From SAR324 cluster bacterium (GTDB lineage Bacteria; SAR324; NAC60-12), in the NCBI GenBank assembly GCA_028281495.1, contig JANQJU010000005.1, forward strand, positions 60,480 to 124,479: a stretch of DNA of 64,000 nt, in the 5' to 3' direction. The notes below the pieces were generated by a model. It did no database searches, was not told the origin of the DNA, and saw nothing but the letters and a program-made list of their open reading frames with translations. The translations under genes were made by a program, and so were the position numbers. Positions 47,409 to 57,376 of this stretch are shown piece by piece (the first letter of the stretch is position 1; every line of letters starts with the position of its first letter).

Positions 47409-50400
47409 AAACACCTCAATCTCCAACCGGTTTGAGCCAACCGGAACGACAATTGGAGGCTTTGCAGCCCGACTATATTGGGGTGGAAGATCATACGCCC
47501 GAAGAGTTGCTGACCTTAATACAGCAATATGCGAAAGGTCTGAATTTTTATGACCTGTCCAATCAGATCCGAGGCAATTGGTCCGCCTTCTTTCAGAAAG
47601 ATTTCGAAACCATGTCCGGTCAACCGCATTTTGCGTTGATATGGACGTTTCTCCAACTGTTGCAATACCCCAAGCAGCAATTCAACAACCTACCCGCAGA
47701 ACTTCTCAATTTTTATTATTCTCAGGGGTTGAAGTTATTCCCTCGAAAAACCATTGCTGACACTGTGAATGTGGCATTCACACCCACAAAACAAACCTCC
47801 TCCATCATGCTTCCTCAAGGGACCCTGTTAAATGCCGAAGCGGCATCGTCCAAAGGAGCGGTTCGTCAATACGCCACCACTCAAGAGCTTCAGGTCACAT
47901 CTGCTCAGATCAGCCATGTCATGACGTTGGCCCTCGCGAAACAAACACCAGGAACCCACTCTCCAGGAGAGAGCGCAGAAAGCCGTTCGAAGATCACAGG
48001 GTTTTACACGCAGTCGATTGATTTATCGGGCAAACCACAACCTTGGTCGGCTTTGGGCGCCCCGCTACAAGGGAGTTCGATTCCATCGGGAAAACGCTAT
48101 CAACCAGGGTTTACTGTTACGTCGCAAGGCCTCGTGTTGCCTTCCGGCACACGCACCATCACCCTGACTCTGACCTGCCATAACATTCCAGCAACTCTTC
48201 CGACCGATCTGTCATCAGCGTTTTCGGTTCACTGCCATATGACCGGACAAACGATTCCTGCTCAGTCGAGCACTGCACAAGTTCATCCCGATCAATCGTC
48301 TCTAGAGATCTCAGCCACCTTTGGTAGCTCAGCTCCCCCCATACAGCCGACGGTTCAAAAAAATAGTGCCGGACAATCCATAACAGAATGGCCTCGGATC
48401 GAGTGCCGTCTCACATCCTTGGATTCTTTGGGGAGTCTGACCTCACTCAAAGTGAAGCATGTTCAGATCCAGGTGAATGTTTCCGAAGCAACAAATGTGT
48501 TGCTGCGCAACGACTCAGTTTTGTTGAATCCTAAATTTCCGTTTGCGCCTTTTGGAAACCAACCCGAAGTCGGAGACTCCCTGTATCTGGCGGGTCCGGC
48601 ACTCAGTACCCTCCCGTTGACAAACCTCACACTCAATCTAACTTGGAAGACGGCTGGCGCTATTGCCGATTCCTCCACAATGGCTTCGAAGCAAGGAGCA
48701 TTGAATTTGGTGAGTTCCAACGGAGCCACTGCTTTTGGAAAACCGCTGCCATTTACGGCAACACAAAGCGATTCAGCTCAGAGCGCATTGACCTTTACTC
48801 CCAGCCAAAGCTCTCAAAATGACCTCGGTGATTTTGCCTTACACTCCACAAAATCTAGCGACCCCAGGCAATGGGAGCGTTATTTCCAATTGGAGTTATC
48901 GAATACGAAATCGAAACCTCCACCTGCCGACCCATCCAATACGGTGACGACGAAATCAACGATCAAAACCAGCCCCTCCACAACAAGCGACGAACAAACG
49001 ACGACATCCGCAACGGTCACGACGACATCCCAAGTGGCACCGCCGCCTGCTAAGCCGATTCTCAAAAGTTTTTCAGTGAATTATAACGCCAGTTGGTCAT
49101 TTCCGATTGCAGAGCCTAGCACTTCCAGCGCATCGCAATTAATGTGTTTGCATCCCTTTGGGGAAGTGACGGTGACCACCGAAAATGCCTATTTGTTTTT
49201 ACAAGACACGCATGCAGGGAATTTATATCTGGGGGTGGAACAAGTTCAATTGCCCCAAAATCTGTCGGTGTTGTTTTCAATCCATTTGGCCCTGAGCGAG
49301 GTCGGGGAGGCAAGTAATTCGCTTCAGTGGAGCTATCTCAATGGGAATCAATGGGTGGACTTCCACCCTGGAAACATTTTGATCGATACCACCGATCAAC
49401 TCATGACCAGTGGAATCATTTGTTGGAGCTTGCCCCAAACGGTCAATTTTAATGGTACGCGGATGCCTCCAGGGGTGTTTTGGTTGCGGGCTGTGTCACA
49501 AACCACTCCGCTTCCGGCCACCATCTCGAAGTTGTGGACCAATGCGGTGAGTGCCACCTTGCAAGTTCCTGAAACCTCTCAGGAAACCTACAGCTTTCCT
49601 TTAGCGGCTGAACAGATCAGCAAGTTAGCGCACTCCAATCCTCAAATATCGAAAGTGGTGCAACCCCTCACTTCATTCGGAGGACGTGCTGCTGAAAGCA
49701 CATCACAGTTCAACACAAGGGTTAGTGAACGGCTGAAACACAAACAACGGGCCTTGGCTCCCAAAGATTACGAACAGTTGGTGTTGGAACAATTTCCCCA
49801 GATTTATGCGGCAAAGTGTTTAACCCAAGCCGAACAGCGGCAAATCGATTCACAAAAACAGGTTGATTTTCAGCCGGGTACTGTCACCGTTTTAGTGTTT
49901 CCCAATTCCTCCCCAACTTCACAAATCTCTACTCCCTTGCTGCTGGAAATCGAAGAATGGCTTCAACAATGGATGTCGCCTTCAGCACGTTTGGAAGTCC
50001 GGCTCCCCATTTATCAGGCCGTGCAATATCGCATGGCAGTCAGATTCATTGAAAACGACAACACCGGTTATTACGTGCAGCAGTTGAATCAGGCGATCAT
50101 TCAGTTCTTGTCCCCGTGGGATAACAACTCGCCTGGAAATCGACCTTGGGTGAACACCGTTTACAACTCAGCAGTGTTGTTTGAATTGCAACAACTCCCC
50201 TATGTGGATTACCTCGCGAATTTTCGATTGCTGCCCAATCCGACTTATCGGGTCGAACCTCACACTTATGATGCGGAGATAGCGATTGCGAGTCGTCCCG
50301 ATGCGATCTTGATATCGGCACCGCACCACTGGATCGATTTGGTGGAAGTGCAGAATTGTGATCCGTTGGATTATCAAGGAATCGGTTATATGGAAGTTGA

Positions 50401-50425
50401 GGCCGATTTCATCATTTATCCTTAG
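47405..50425 (+). CDS. eCIS baseplate J-like protein (Afp11-like)
   Basis: This is a 1006-residue wedge protein. The N-terminus contains YDLSNQIRGNWSAFFQKDFE as seen in long eCIS baseplate proteins, and the C-terminus has the baseplate J-like core (RVSERLKHKQRALAPKDYEQ, then LVLEQFPQIYAAKCL; PGTVTVLVFPNS; LLLEIEEWLQQWMSPSARLE). A Ser/Thr/Pro-rich linker at about residues 505-560 (SNTVTTKSTIKTSPSTTSDE) separates two beta-rich lobes. It builds the baseplate periphery with the Afp12-like protein. Start and stop are closely packed with neighbouring genes. Confidence 0.88.
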   Translation: MKTPQSPTGLSQPERQLEALQPDYIGVEDHTPEELLTLIQQYAKGLNFYDLSNQIRGNWSAFFQKDFETMSGQPHFALIWTFLQLLQYPKQQFNNLPAELLNFYYSQGLKLFPRKTIADTVNVAFTPTKQTSSIMLPQGTLLNAEAASSKGAVRQYATTQELQVTSAQISHVMTLALAKQTPGTHSPGESAESRSKITGFYTQSIDLSGKPQPWSALGAPLQGSSIPSGKRYQPGFTVTSQGLVLPSGTRTITLTLTCHNIPATLPTDLSSAFSVHCHMTGQTIPAQSSTAQVHPDQSSLEISATFGSSAPPIQPTVQKNSAGQSITEWPRIECRLTSLDSLGSLTSLKVKHVQIQVNVSEATNVLLRNDSVLLNPKFPFAPFGNQPEVGDSLYLAGPALSTLPLTNLTLNLTWKTAGAIADSSTMASKQGALNLVSSNGATAFGKPLPFTATQSDSAQSALTFTPSQSSQNDLGDFALHSTKSSDPRQWERYFQLELSNTKSKPPPADPSNTVTTKSTIKTSPSTTSDEQTTTSATVTTTSQVAPPPAKPILKSFSVNYNASWSFPIAEPSTSSASQLMCLHPFGEVTVTTENAYLFLQDTHAGNLYLGVEQVQLPQNLSVLFSIHLALSEVGEASNSLQWSYLNGNQWVDFHPGNILIDTTDQLMTSGIICWSLPQTVNFNGTRMPPGVFWLRAVSQTTPLPATISKLWTNAVSATLQVPETSQETYSFPLAAEQISKLAHSNPQISKVVQPLTSFGGRAAESTSQFNTRVSERLKHKQRALAPKDYEQLVLEQFPQIYAAKCLTQAEQRQIDSQKQVDFQPGTVTVLVFPNSSPTSQISTPLLLEIEEWLQQWMSPSARLEVRLPIYQAVQYRMAVRFIENDNTGYYVQQLNQAIIQFLSPWDNNSPGNRPWVNTVYNSAVLFELQQLPYVDYLANFRLLPNPTYRVEPHTYDAEIAIASRPDAILISAPHHWIDLVEVQNCDPLDYQGIGYMEVEADFIIYP

Positions 50426-50514
50426 CCAGGTAGTAGCCACAATAGAGGGGCTACGGAAAAAGTCTCATCGTCAACTGATACAAAACCAATGCTTTATTTG
50501 CAGGAGAGCCAATC

Positions 50515-52680
50515 ATGACTAAAAAACAATCTGAGACAACTGAGTCTTTATCTCGCTCAGAGTTGAAAAAGAAATTCGCGGCCGGGAGTCGTCCGACGCA
50601 ACAAGATTTTGAAGACTTGATTGATTCCGTGTTGGTTTTTGATGGGGATCAAGTGGAGGTTTCTCAAAACCAAGGCAATACGCAAATGTCGCTGGAAGCA
50701 ATGGCTGAGGGAGGCAACGCAACGTTGGAACTTATGTCACCTTCTAAAAACGAGGAAGGGACGGGGGTTGGTTTGACCTATGATGCCCAAGACCAACAAT
50801 TGCAGATCAATTCCGTTGAAGGCGGAACTCAAACCAATTCGTTGATGATTTTGGATTTAGGCGCATCGGGGGGAAAAAAAATCACAAAACCTGAAAAAGG
50901 CACACTTTATGTCAACGCCATACAGTCTACTGATTTGACCGTAGATCAAGCAAATATCTCTGGAGGAAGTATTAAAGGAGCTCAGATAAACACAGATTAC
51001 ATTGCCGCTTATACTAATGCTGCTAAGGCTGCCATTTCCGCCAAAAGCAAAAACACCAAATCTTCAACGATTTATGCCTATAATCAAAAAGGGGACAAAT
51101 ATAGTGGTATCGCTATTCATGCAGCAAATAATAGTGATCAGCACTCTGCCATCTTGGCATATAATATGGGTACCCGACATGCACTTCATGCACAAAGTAC
51201 TAGTAACGATCACGCGACTCTCTTTGCATGGAACTTAGGTACCAGTCATGCGATTTATGCCCAAAGTTCCGGGTACGCCGTTTTTGCGAAGGGTAAATTG
51301 AAAGTGACAGACACTCTGGTTGCTAAAGATGTGGATATTCAGGGGGGAACTATAACGGGAACCGCGATAAGTAAGCCTACGATTTCGGGGGGAACTATGA
51401 CGGGAACCGCGATAAGTAAGCCTACGATTTCGGGAGGAACTATGACGGAAGCCACGATAAGTAAGCCTACGATTTCGGGAGGAACTATGACGGAGGCCAC
51501 GATAAGTAAGCCTACGATTTCGGGGGGAACTATGACGGGAACCCAGATAAACACAGATTGTATTGCCGCTCAGACTGATGCTAATAAAACTGCCATTTCC
51601 GCTACAAGCAATAATACCCAATCCCCGACTATCTATGCCTATAATCAAAAAGGAGACAATTTTAGTGGTAGAGCTATTTATGCAAAAAATAATAGTGACA
51701 ATCACTCGACTATCAAAGCAAAAAATAAAGGTAAGCACTATGCGATTCATGCCAAGAGTTCGGGGTACGCCGTTTATGCTGAGGGTAAATTGAAAGTGAC
51801 AGACACCCTGGTTGCTAGCAATGTCGATATCACGGGCGGGAGTATCTCGGGAATCAATAGTTTCCTTATAGGAAATAAAACTTCGAATAATAGCGTGATG
51901 CAAGTTCAAAACGATAAGAATTTAGGGAGCGCCATTTACGCTACCAACAACAGTGATAATAAAAAAGAAGCTGCTATCTATGCTAGAAATTCAGGAAAAG
52001 GACATTCCATTTACGCTACCATTCAAGGTAAATCTGATAACAAACCTATTTCTGCGGCTATCTCAGCCGTAAATACGGGTTTAGGGCACGCCATTTACGC
52101 TCGAACCGAAAATAAATTTAAACCAGCTATCCATGCTGAGAATATGAGTGAAGGGGAGGCCATTTACACGGTTTCCAACGGTTCAGATCGCGCGTCTATC
52201 TTTGCTACTAATAGTACGCAGGGCGGTCTTGCCCTCAAGACTTCTGGATCAATTGCTCACAAGAATTTAGGGAAAGTTCATGGAGGTTCACAACTGTTTA
52301 TCGACATTTTTTATGGTCATGTTGGTACCCATTCTTCCAGCCGCCGCTATAAAACCAATATCCGCACCATGGGGCAAGCCTCACACAAAATCTACCAACT
52401 CAATCCCGTCATTTTCAATTACAAAAAAGAGGATCCTCCCAGCGATCAGTTTGGTTTGGTTGCGGAAGAGGTCGAATCGATTTTCCCAGATCTGGTGATT
52501 CATAATTCTGAAGGACAACCGGAGACGGTGAGGTATGACCAACTGACTCCGTTACTGCTCAACGAGTTGATTCAGAAAAACAAAGAAATTTTAGCCTTAC
52601 AAACTCAAATGAAAGAGCATGAAACGTTGTTACAAACCCTCCAAGCCCAACTGAATTTGAAACTCGCATCAGAAGGATGA
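50515..52680 (+). CDS. eCIS tail fibre with S74 intramolecular chaperone
   Basis: This is a 721-residue fibre protein. A short N-terminal helical part (TGTs such as RSELKKKFAAGSRPTQQDFE, probably baseplate attachment) is followed by long beta-rich repeats, including four exact-length 15-residue units (GTMTGTAISKPTISG) and two larger ~200-residue duplications (AAISAKSKNTKSSTIYAYNQ versus AISATSNNTQSPTIYAYNQK). The C-terminus, from about residue 606, is a peptidase S74/endosialidase chaperone: SSRRYKTNIRTMG, QLNPVIFNYKKEDPPSDQFG, LVAEEVESIFPDLV, then a coiled coil. S74 domains trimerise fibres and usually cut themselves off before the conserved Ser. It probably recognises the target surface. 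GGAGAG precedes the ATG. Confidence 0.9.
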   Translation: MTKKQSETTESLSRSELKKKFAAGSRPTQQDFEDLIDSVLVFDGDQVEVSQNQGNTQMSLEAMAEGGNATLELMSPSKNEEGTGVGLTYDAQDQQLQINSVEGGTQTNSLMILDLGASGGKKITKPEKGTLYVNAIQSTDLTVDQANISGGSIKGAQINTDYIAAYTNAAKAAISAKSKNTKSSTIYAYNQKGDKYSGIAIHAANNSDQHSAILAYNMGTRHALHAQSTSNDHATLFAWNLGTSHAIYAQSSGYAVFAKGKLKVTDTLVAKDVDIQGGTITGTAISKPTISGGTMTGTAISKPTISGGTMTEATISKPTISGGTMTEATISKPTISGGTMTGTQINTDCIAAQTDANKTAISATSNNTQSPTIYAYNQKGDNFSGRAIYAKNNSDNHSTIKAKNKGKHYAIHAKSSGYAVYAEGKLKVTDTLVASNVDITGGSISGINSFLIGNKTSNNSVMQVQNDKNLGSAIYATNNSDNKKEAAIYARNSGKGHSIYATIQGKSDNKPISAAISAVNTGLGHAIYARTENKFKPAIHAENMSEGEAIYTVSNGSDRASIFATNSTQGGLALKTSGSIAHKNLGKVHGGSQLFIDIFYGHVGTHSSSRRYKTNIRTMGQASHKIYQLNPVIFNYKKEDPPSDQFGLVAEEVESIFPDLVIHNSEGQPETVRYDQLTPLLLNELIQKNKEILALQTQMKEHETLLQTLQAQLNLKLASEG
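51346..51542 (+). repeat. 45-bp tandem repeat in the fibre gene, four full copies
   Basis: Units at 51346-51390, 51391-51435, 51436-51480 and 51481-51525 plus a partial fifth. Each reads GGAACTATGACGGGAACCGC or GGAACTATGACGGAAGCCAC, then GATAAGTAAGCCTACGATTT and CGGGG or CGGGA. Units differ by only a few bases, and the period of 45 keeps the frame (15 residues). Confidence 0.95.
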
Positions 52681-52683
52681 GCC

Positions 52684-53106
52684 ATGCCCAGCTTTGTGTT
52701 GGTCCAGGGAGATCAAGTTGTGTTTGAGCCTGCCTTTGGGGATGCCAAAGTGACAGTTCAAACCGGAACGTTAAGTGCATCAGGAGTTGACACAATCAAT
52801 CAAAAATCTGTGTGTGTATTCGGGGATCAAGCCGAGGTGATGGTGGGGCCATGCCCTTATGAGACTGACACCTATTTGGAGGCCGGAATGGGAATGCTAT
52901 CAATCCAACAACTGGCTCCTGACCAACAGTCAGGCACCACAACATCGAACAATCAGCCGGTATTGGTGCAAGGCTCTCAGTTTACGGCATTGTTCACGGT
53001 GATCAAACCAGCTCAAGCCCCACCTCCTGCAAACACCCCCGATCCTCTAAAACAATATACCGGTCAAGGAACTTTCCAAACGACCAACACCATCGTTAAG
53101 GCATAG
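52684..53106 (+). CDS. Probable eCIS spike-tip (PAAR-like, Afp10-like) protein
   Basis: This is a 140-residue beta-rich protein: MPSFVLVQGDQVVFEPAFGD, VTVQTGTLSASG, then SVCVFGDQAEVMVGPCPYET and PVLVQGSQFTALFTVIKP. The VCVFGDQ/VLVQGSQ elements and the short strand pattern recall small PAAR-like tip proteins, and the gene order (fibre, tip, Afp12) supports this, but the canonical PAAR sequence is not obvious. The end (PPANTPDPLKQYTGQG) is Pro-rich. It overlaps nothing; three bases separate it from the fibre stop. Confidence 0.6.
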   Translation: MPSFVLVQGDQVVFEPAFGDAKVTVQTGTLSASGVDTINQKSVCVFGDQAEVMVGPCPYETDTYLEAGMGMLSIQQLAPDQQSGTTTSNNQPVLVQGSQFTALFTVIKPAQAPPPANTPDPLKQYTGQGTFQTTNTIVKA

Positions 53107-53120
53107 GGGGAAAAAGGATC

Positions 53121-55193
53121 ATGGCACCATCCAAAATTTTACCCCCATCCCCACCGAGCACGCCGGGAATGAATTATGCATTTTTGCTGCAAGAAGGATT
53201 GAACTTACTTCAGCAGTTGGTGGGGGAGTCAGGAGCGTGGACCAACTACAATTCCTCGGACCCTGGTATCACCATGTTGGAGCAGTTTTGTTATGCGATC
53301 ACCGATTTGAGCTATCGGCTTTCGTTTGCCATGGAAGACCTGCTTGCAGTGGCTCCCGGTGCTCCTGAATTGAATCAGTGCTTATTTCCGGCTGCCGATA
53401 TTCTGACTATGAACCCGCTGACTGAATTGGATTTTCGAAAGTTGGTGGTCAGTGTGGATGGGGTGCAAAATGCTTGGATGATCCCCGTGACCGCCCCAAC
53501 GGAAAGAACTGCAAATGCGGGGGTTTATCAGATGCTGATTGCGATAGATTCAGGAACCAATGCGAAGTCCACCACCCAAGCCGTGCAATCGTTGTTGAGT
53601 GACAATCGGAATCTGTGTGAAGATTTTTTACCCGTGCTGTCAGTACCTACTGCAACCGTCGATATTCAACTCAGCGTGAATTTAATCCCCACTGCGATTC
53701 CCGAGAAAGTAGCGGCAGAACTGTATTTTCAGCTCAGACAGTATATTTCACCTTCGATAAACTTTTTGTCGTTGGAGGAAGGTTTGACCCAAGGGTTAAC
53801 GGTTGATGCCTTGTTCAATGGACCACTGCTCAGCAAAGGATTTGTTGACGAGGCCTCATTAGAGGCTGCGGCTTTGAGGTCAGAGCTATATCGATTCGCC
53901 GTGATCAAACTGTTGCAAAGTGTCGAGGGGGTTCAGAGTATTTCTGCGTTTGCCATGTCGTTGGCATCGGATGTGATGCCGCACCCGGAAAGTACCGAAT
54001 GGATTCTTAAACTCCCTGAGAACACGGCCCCCCGTTTGCCAGCTTTCAGTGACTGGATAGCGTCATTGCAATGTATAATCACGGGAGTGCCTGCAACCAT
54101 CCATCCAACTTCAGCCCAGCACTATTTTGACGCTTTGCAAAAATCCGTTGCGCCTGCGTCAAATCTCGACAATTCGCAGCCCATTCCTTGCGGCACTGAC
54201 CGTGAACTGGCGCATTACCTACCGATACAGTTTGAATTCCCTCCCACCTATGGAATTGGCCCCGGAGATTTGCCAAGCGATGCCAGTGCAGCCCGAAAAG
54301 GGGAGGTGAAACAACTTCAAGGGTATCTCACGTTGTTTGATCAAATCTTGGCGAATCACTTTACCCAACTGGATTACTTCAAAACTTTATTTTCGACACA
54401 AGTGGCGACCGCAGATACCACTTATCCATCGGCATCTTTACAAACGATTTTGCCAAAGGGTCTCTTTCAAGCGAACTATGGTCAGGATGCGGAATCATTT
54501 CAAACTCAGAAATCCCTTCAAGGGCTCAGCCGTAACAATCAGTTTTTGAATCAAATGGCCGCTCGGTTTGCCGAGGTCTTCCCTAACATTTCGAAATGGA
54601 AGGTCTTGACCGGTTCCGCTTCGGAACAAGAGCGTGCAGCCGCATTGGCTCAATTTTTGGCCAACTATGACACCATGAGCCAACGACGTGGAACCGCATT
54701 CAATGCCACCCAAACTTCACCCATTTGGGGATCTTCCAACGTATCGGGATTGTATGTGCGTTTGTGCCGATTGCTGGGAATTTCTGATACCAGGGAACAA
54801 CAATTGGTTCCATCACCAATGCCTTCTAAACCACCTGAGGGATTCCACGTCATAGAGCACATCTTATTGCGTTCAGCAGCAACGCACGTCCCTCAAGTCC
54901 CTTATGAACTCACAATGAGCTTTTTGTTCCCCAACTGGATTGAACGGTTCAAGCCAACAACCTTCCGAGCCGTCGTAGAAACCACTATTCTGGCAGAAGC
55001 TCCGGCTCATTTGCTGTGCAATATCTATTGGCTGAGTGAGCATCAGATGCTTTCTTGGGAAAAAGCTTACAGTACTTGGTTACCGCTCCACGCAGTGAAC
55101 AAAAGAGGCACTGCCTCTCGGCAATTAAAGTCAGCTGCGAAAGTACTGGTTAATTTGTTAGCCGATTTTCAAACGGCTGCTGAAACCCTTTAA
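53121..55193 (+). CDS. eCIS baseplate protein (Afp12-like)
   Basis: This is a 690-residue protein. MNYAFLLQEGLNLLQQLVGE, then WTNYNSSDPGITMLEQFCYA and ITDLSYRL is the typical N-terminus of Afp12/Pvc12-type wedge proteins. LFDQILANHFTQLDYFKTLF in the middle and GFHVIEHILLRS near the C-terminus also recur in the family. It pairs with the Afp11-like protein in the baseplate. The start has GGGGAAAAAGG about seven bases upstream. It ends 14 bases before the sulfotransferase gene. Confidence 0.85.
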   Translation: MAPSKILPPSPPSTPGMNYAFLLQEGLNLLQQLVGESGAWTNYNSSDPGITMLEQFCYAITDLSYRLSFAMEDLLAVAPGAPELNQCLFPAADILTMNPLTELDFRKLVVSVDGVQNAWMIPVTAPTERTANAGVYQMLIAIDSGTNAKSTTQAVQSLLSDNRNLCEDFLPVLSVPTATVDIQLSVNLIPTAIPEKVAAELYFQLRQYISPSINFLSLEEGLTQGLTVDALFNGPLLSKGFVDEASLEAAALRSELYRFAVIKLLQSVEGVQSISAFAMSLASDVMPHPESTEWILKLPENTAPRLPAFSDWIASLQCIITGVPATIHPTSAQHYFDALQKSVAPASNLDNSQPIPCGTDRELAHYLPIQFEFPPTYGIGPGDLPSDASAARKGEVKQLQGYLTLFDQILANHFTQLDYFKTLFSTQVATADTTYPSASLQTILPKGLFQANYGQDAESFQTQKSLQGLSRNNQFLNQMAARFAEVFPNISKWKVLTGSASEQERAAALAQFLANYDTMSQRRGTAFNATQTSPIWGSSNVSGLYVRLCRLLGISDTREQQLVPSPMPSKPPEGFHVIEHILLRSAATHVPQVPYELTMSFLFPNWIERFKPTTFRAVVETTILAEAPAHLLCNIYWLSEHQMLSWEKAYSTWLPLHAVNKRGTASRQLKSAAKVLVNLLADFQTAAETL

Positions 55194-55207
55194 ATCAAAC
55201 ATGACTT

Positions 55208-56059
55208 ATGCAACCTAAGCTTCACTTCATTTCTGGTTTACCCCGTTCGGGCTCCACATTGTTATCGGCATTGTTGCGCCAAAACCCTCAGTTTCATGCC
55301 AGCATGACCAGTCCGATAGGCTCCTTATTTGTTTCCAATTTGCAGTTGATGAGTGCGGGTAGTGAAATCGCCTTACTCACGGACGACAATCAGCGCAAAG
55401 CGATTTTGAAAGGGATTTTCTCGTCATATTACGAGGAAATGGGTGATAAAAGCGTGATCTTTGACACCAACCGTATCTGGTGCAGTAAATTGCCCGCTCT
55501 ATTGAATTTGTATCCCGAAGCCAAAATCATTTGTTGTGTGCGCAATGTGGCTTGGATCATGGACAGCATTGAACGCTTATTGCGCCAAAACCCGTTTGAA
55601 AACACCCGCTTGTTTGGCAATGACGTGGAACGCAACACGGTTTACAGCCGAGTGGAAACGTTGGCTCAGCCGGATCGGTTGGTGGGGTTAGCCTGGTGTG
55701 CGTTTAAGGAAGCCTTTTATAGTGAATATGCTCCCTCGTTATTGGTGCTGGATTATGAGTTGTTCACTCGCTCCCCTGAAGAAGTCATGCCCCTGATTTA
55801 TCAATTCATTGGCGAACCAACATTTGAACACGACTACGATCAGGTGGAATTCGATGCTCCTGAATTTGATCAAGCTTTAGGCGTGAGTGGGTTGCATCGG
55901 GTGCATCAAAAGGTGGAGTTCAAACAACGAGACACCATTTTGCCGCCCGATTTGTTTGAGCAGTACAGCACATTAGCCTTTTGGAGTGATCACACGGGAA
56001 GCACCGCGAATATCATTGCCCCGCGACGTGCTGCCCAAGAACCGCCTGCCACTTCTTGA
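55208..56059 (+). CDS. Sulfotransferase embedded in the eCIS operon
   Basis: This is a 283-residue cytosolic-type sulfotransferase. The 5'-phosphosulfate-binding loop LPRSGSTLLSALLRQNP lies at residues 10-26, and the 3'-phosphate-binding element CVRNVAWIMDSIERLL (Arg...Ser) lies near residue 109. The family transfers sulfate from PAPS to hydroxyl or amine groups of small molecules, glycans or proteins. It has no signal peptide. Spacing of 14 and 12 bases to the flanking eCIS genes on the same strand says it is co-transcribed with the injection system. The acceptor is unknown: it could modify an eCIS part, a payload or a surface glycan. Confidence 0.85.
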   Translation: MQPKLHFISGLPRSGSTLLSALLRQNPQFHASMTSPIGSLFVSNLQLMSAGSEIALLTDDNQRKAILKGIFSSYYEEMGDKSVIFDTNRIWCSKLPALLNLYPEAKIICCVRNVAWIMDSIERLLRQNPFENTRLFGNDVERNTVYSRVETLAQPDRLVGLAWCAFKEAFYSEYAPSLLVLDYELFTRSPEEVMPLIYQFIGEPTFEHDYDQVEFDAPEFDQALGVSGLHRVHQKVEFKQRDTILPPDLFEQYSTLAFWSDHTGSTANIIAPRRAAQEPPATS

Positions 56060-56071
56060 ACAACGAGGCTT

Positions 56072-56740
56072 ATGCTGATCAATGATGTCAATGAAACACT
56101 CAAAACCTTGCTCACTCTGGCCTTCCACCAAATGCTGGAAACGACCGCTACTCCCTCTTCAAAGAGTGCTGTTCTTCCGAAGGTTAACATTGACATCACA
56201 TTTGAAACTCCAGACGCGACATTCCAAAACAAACTGCAACATCCAACCCTCAATTTGTTCCTTTACGATTTGCGGGAAAATTTGGAACTACGGGCTAGTG
56301 AACGGATGCATTTGGTGACTCAAGATCCACTGCCCTCCAAACCAGCTAACGGGGTCAAGTATAGTGGAGCGTTATATCAAGATCCGGTGCAGGTGGAGTT
56401 GTCGTATTTAGTGACGGCTTGGTGCCAAGCTTCCCCCAAAAAAGAGCGGGATGAAAACGACCTTCTGAACATCGCCATGAAAACGTTTCTGCAAAATCAA
56501 CAAATCCCAGAATCGGCGCTTAAAGGCAGTTTGCAGTCATTGACGACGCTCCCCCGAGGCTACACATTGCGACCGGCCTATTTGCATAGTGTCTCCGAAT
56601 TTTGGAGTTCGATGGGGATACCAAAAACGATGTTCAATTACTCCATCACCGTGGCCTATGAAGCTCTTAAGCCAGAAGAAACGACGTTGATTACCCATAC
56701 TCACCCAAGCAAAGATTCGAGCAATTCAGAATCTGGATAG
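56072..56740 (+). CDS. eCIS cap/terminator protein (DUF4255, Afp16-like)
   Basis: This is a 222-residue DUF4255 protein: MLINDVNETLKTLL at the start, VNIDITFETPDATFQNKLQH, then LNLFLYDLRENLELR, and later YSGALYQDPVQVELSYLVTA with PRGYTLRPAYLHSVSEFWSS. This is the Pvc16/Afp16 N-terminal family, which ends tube and sheath growth. It is the last gene of the first eCIS transcription block; ATPase and tape-measure genes follow only after about 4 kb. Confidence 0.88.
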   Translation: MLINDVNETLKTLLTLAFHQMLETTATPSSKSAVLPKVNIDITFETPDATFQNKLQHPTLNLFLYDLRENLELRASERMHLVTQDPLPSKPANGVKYSGALYQDPVQVELSYLVTAWCQASPKKERDENDLLNIAMKTFLQNQQIPESALKGSLQSLTTLPRGYTLRPAYLHSVSEFWSSMGIPKTMFNYSITVAYEALKPEETTLITHTHPSKDSSNSESG

Positions 56741-57376
56741 GTCCCAAATTTCAATTAAAACCTGTCGAAAATGAGTCCATTTCCGTTTGGAGAACAAGGC
56801 TTTTTCGATATTGTTGTACCCGAACGGTACTCAGTAGCTTTACTCACAGATAAGCAGCCACTTGCCGAGCATTTGAAAAATTGCGTCCATTACCCAAAAT
56901 AGCATTGATCCAGATGGATACTTTAGGGCCAACTCCAGGAATTGAACATAAGTATTGAAGCCCAAAACGTGTGTTGACTTGGGAATCTTCCCGATGGTTT
57001 TTAGCTTTGAAACCTTCACTCTTGGTGAAATTTCGGATTCCGAAATTCAAAGAGGGCTGAATGCCCTTGCTCTGTATTAGGAAATATTTTGTGAACTATC
57101 TTTTCAGAATTCAAGGGAAGCAATAGGGATCTGTCTAATTTGGCTTTAGTTTCATCAATACCAATCCTTCAAAACCTTTTGATAACGTCCAATTTTATTG
57201 TGGATCCATCAGACACAGGGGCTACCTACTTTACAGGCCCGAAGCCTCACTAAGCAACCTCTCCATGTCCCGTGTGGTCGAAGGTTCCATTAATTCAAAT
57301 TCATCTTCTACCTTACAGAATACTTCTCATATTAAGGACATTACATCCCATGTGGTCTGATTTATGATCGAGGTCT
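56741..57376. other. Intergenic region with transposase debris
   Basis: This is 636 bases between the cap gene and the convergent DUF4157 gene. It contains the IS110-type fragment listed separately; the remainder (57060-57376) shows no recognisable gene, terminator hairpin or tRNA. Confidence 0.5.
56843..57000 (-). pseudogene. IS110-type transposase relic
   Basis: The reverse strand reads LQYLCSIPGVGPKVSIWINA, then ILGNGRNFSNARQVAAYL, matching the helix-hairpin-helix signature of the IS110/IS116/IS902 transposase C-terminal domain (L-SIPGIGP--A--L-AEIGD---F-NA-QLAAYLGL). The catalytic N-terminal part is absent and the frame ends right after AAYL, so it is a fragment. Confidence 0.75.
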
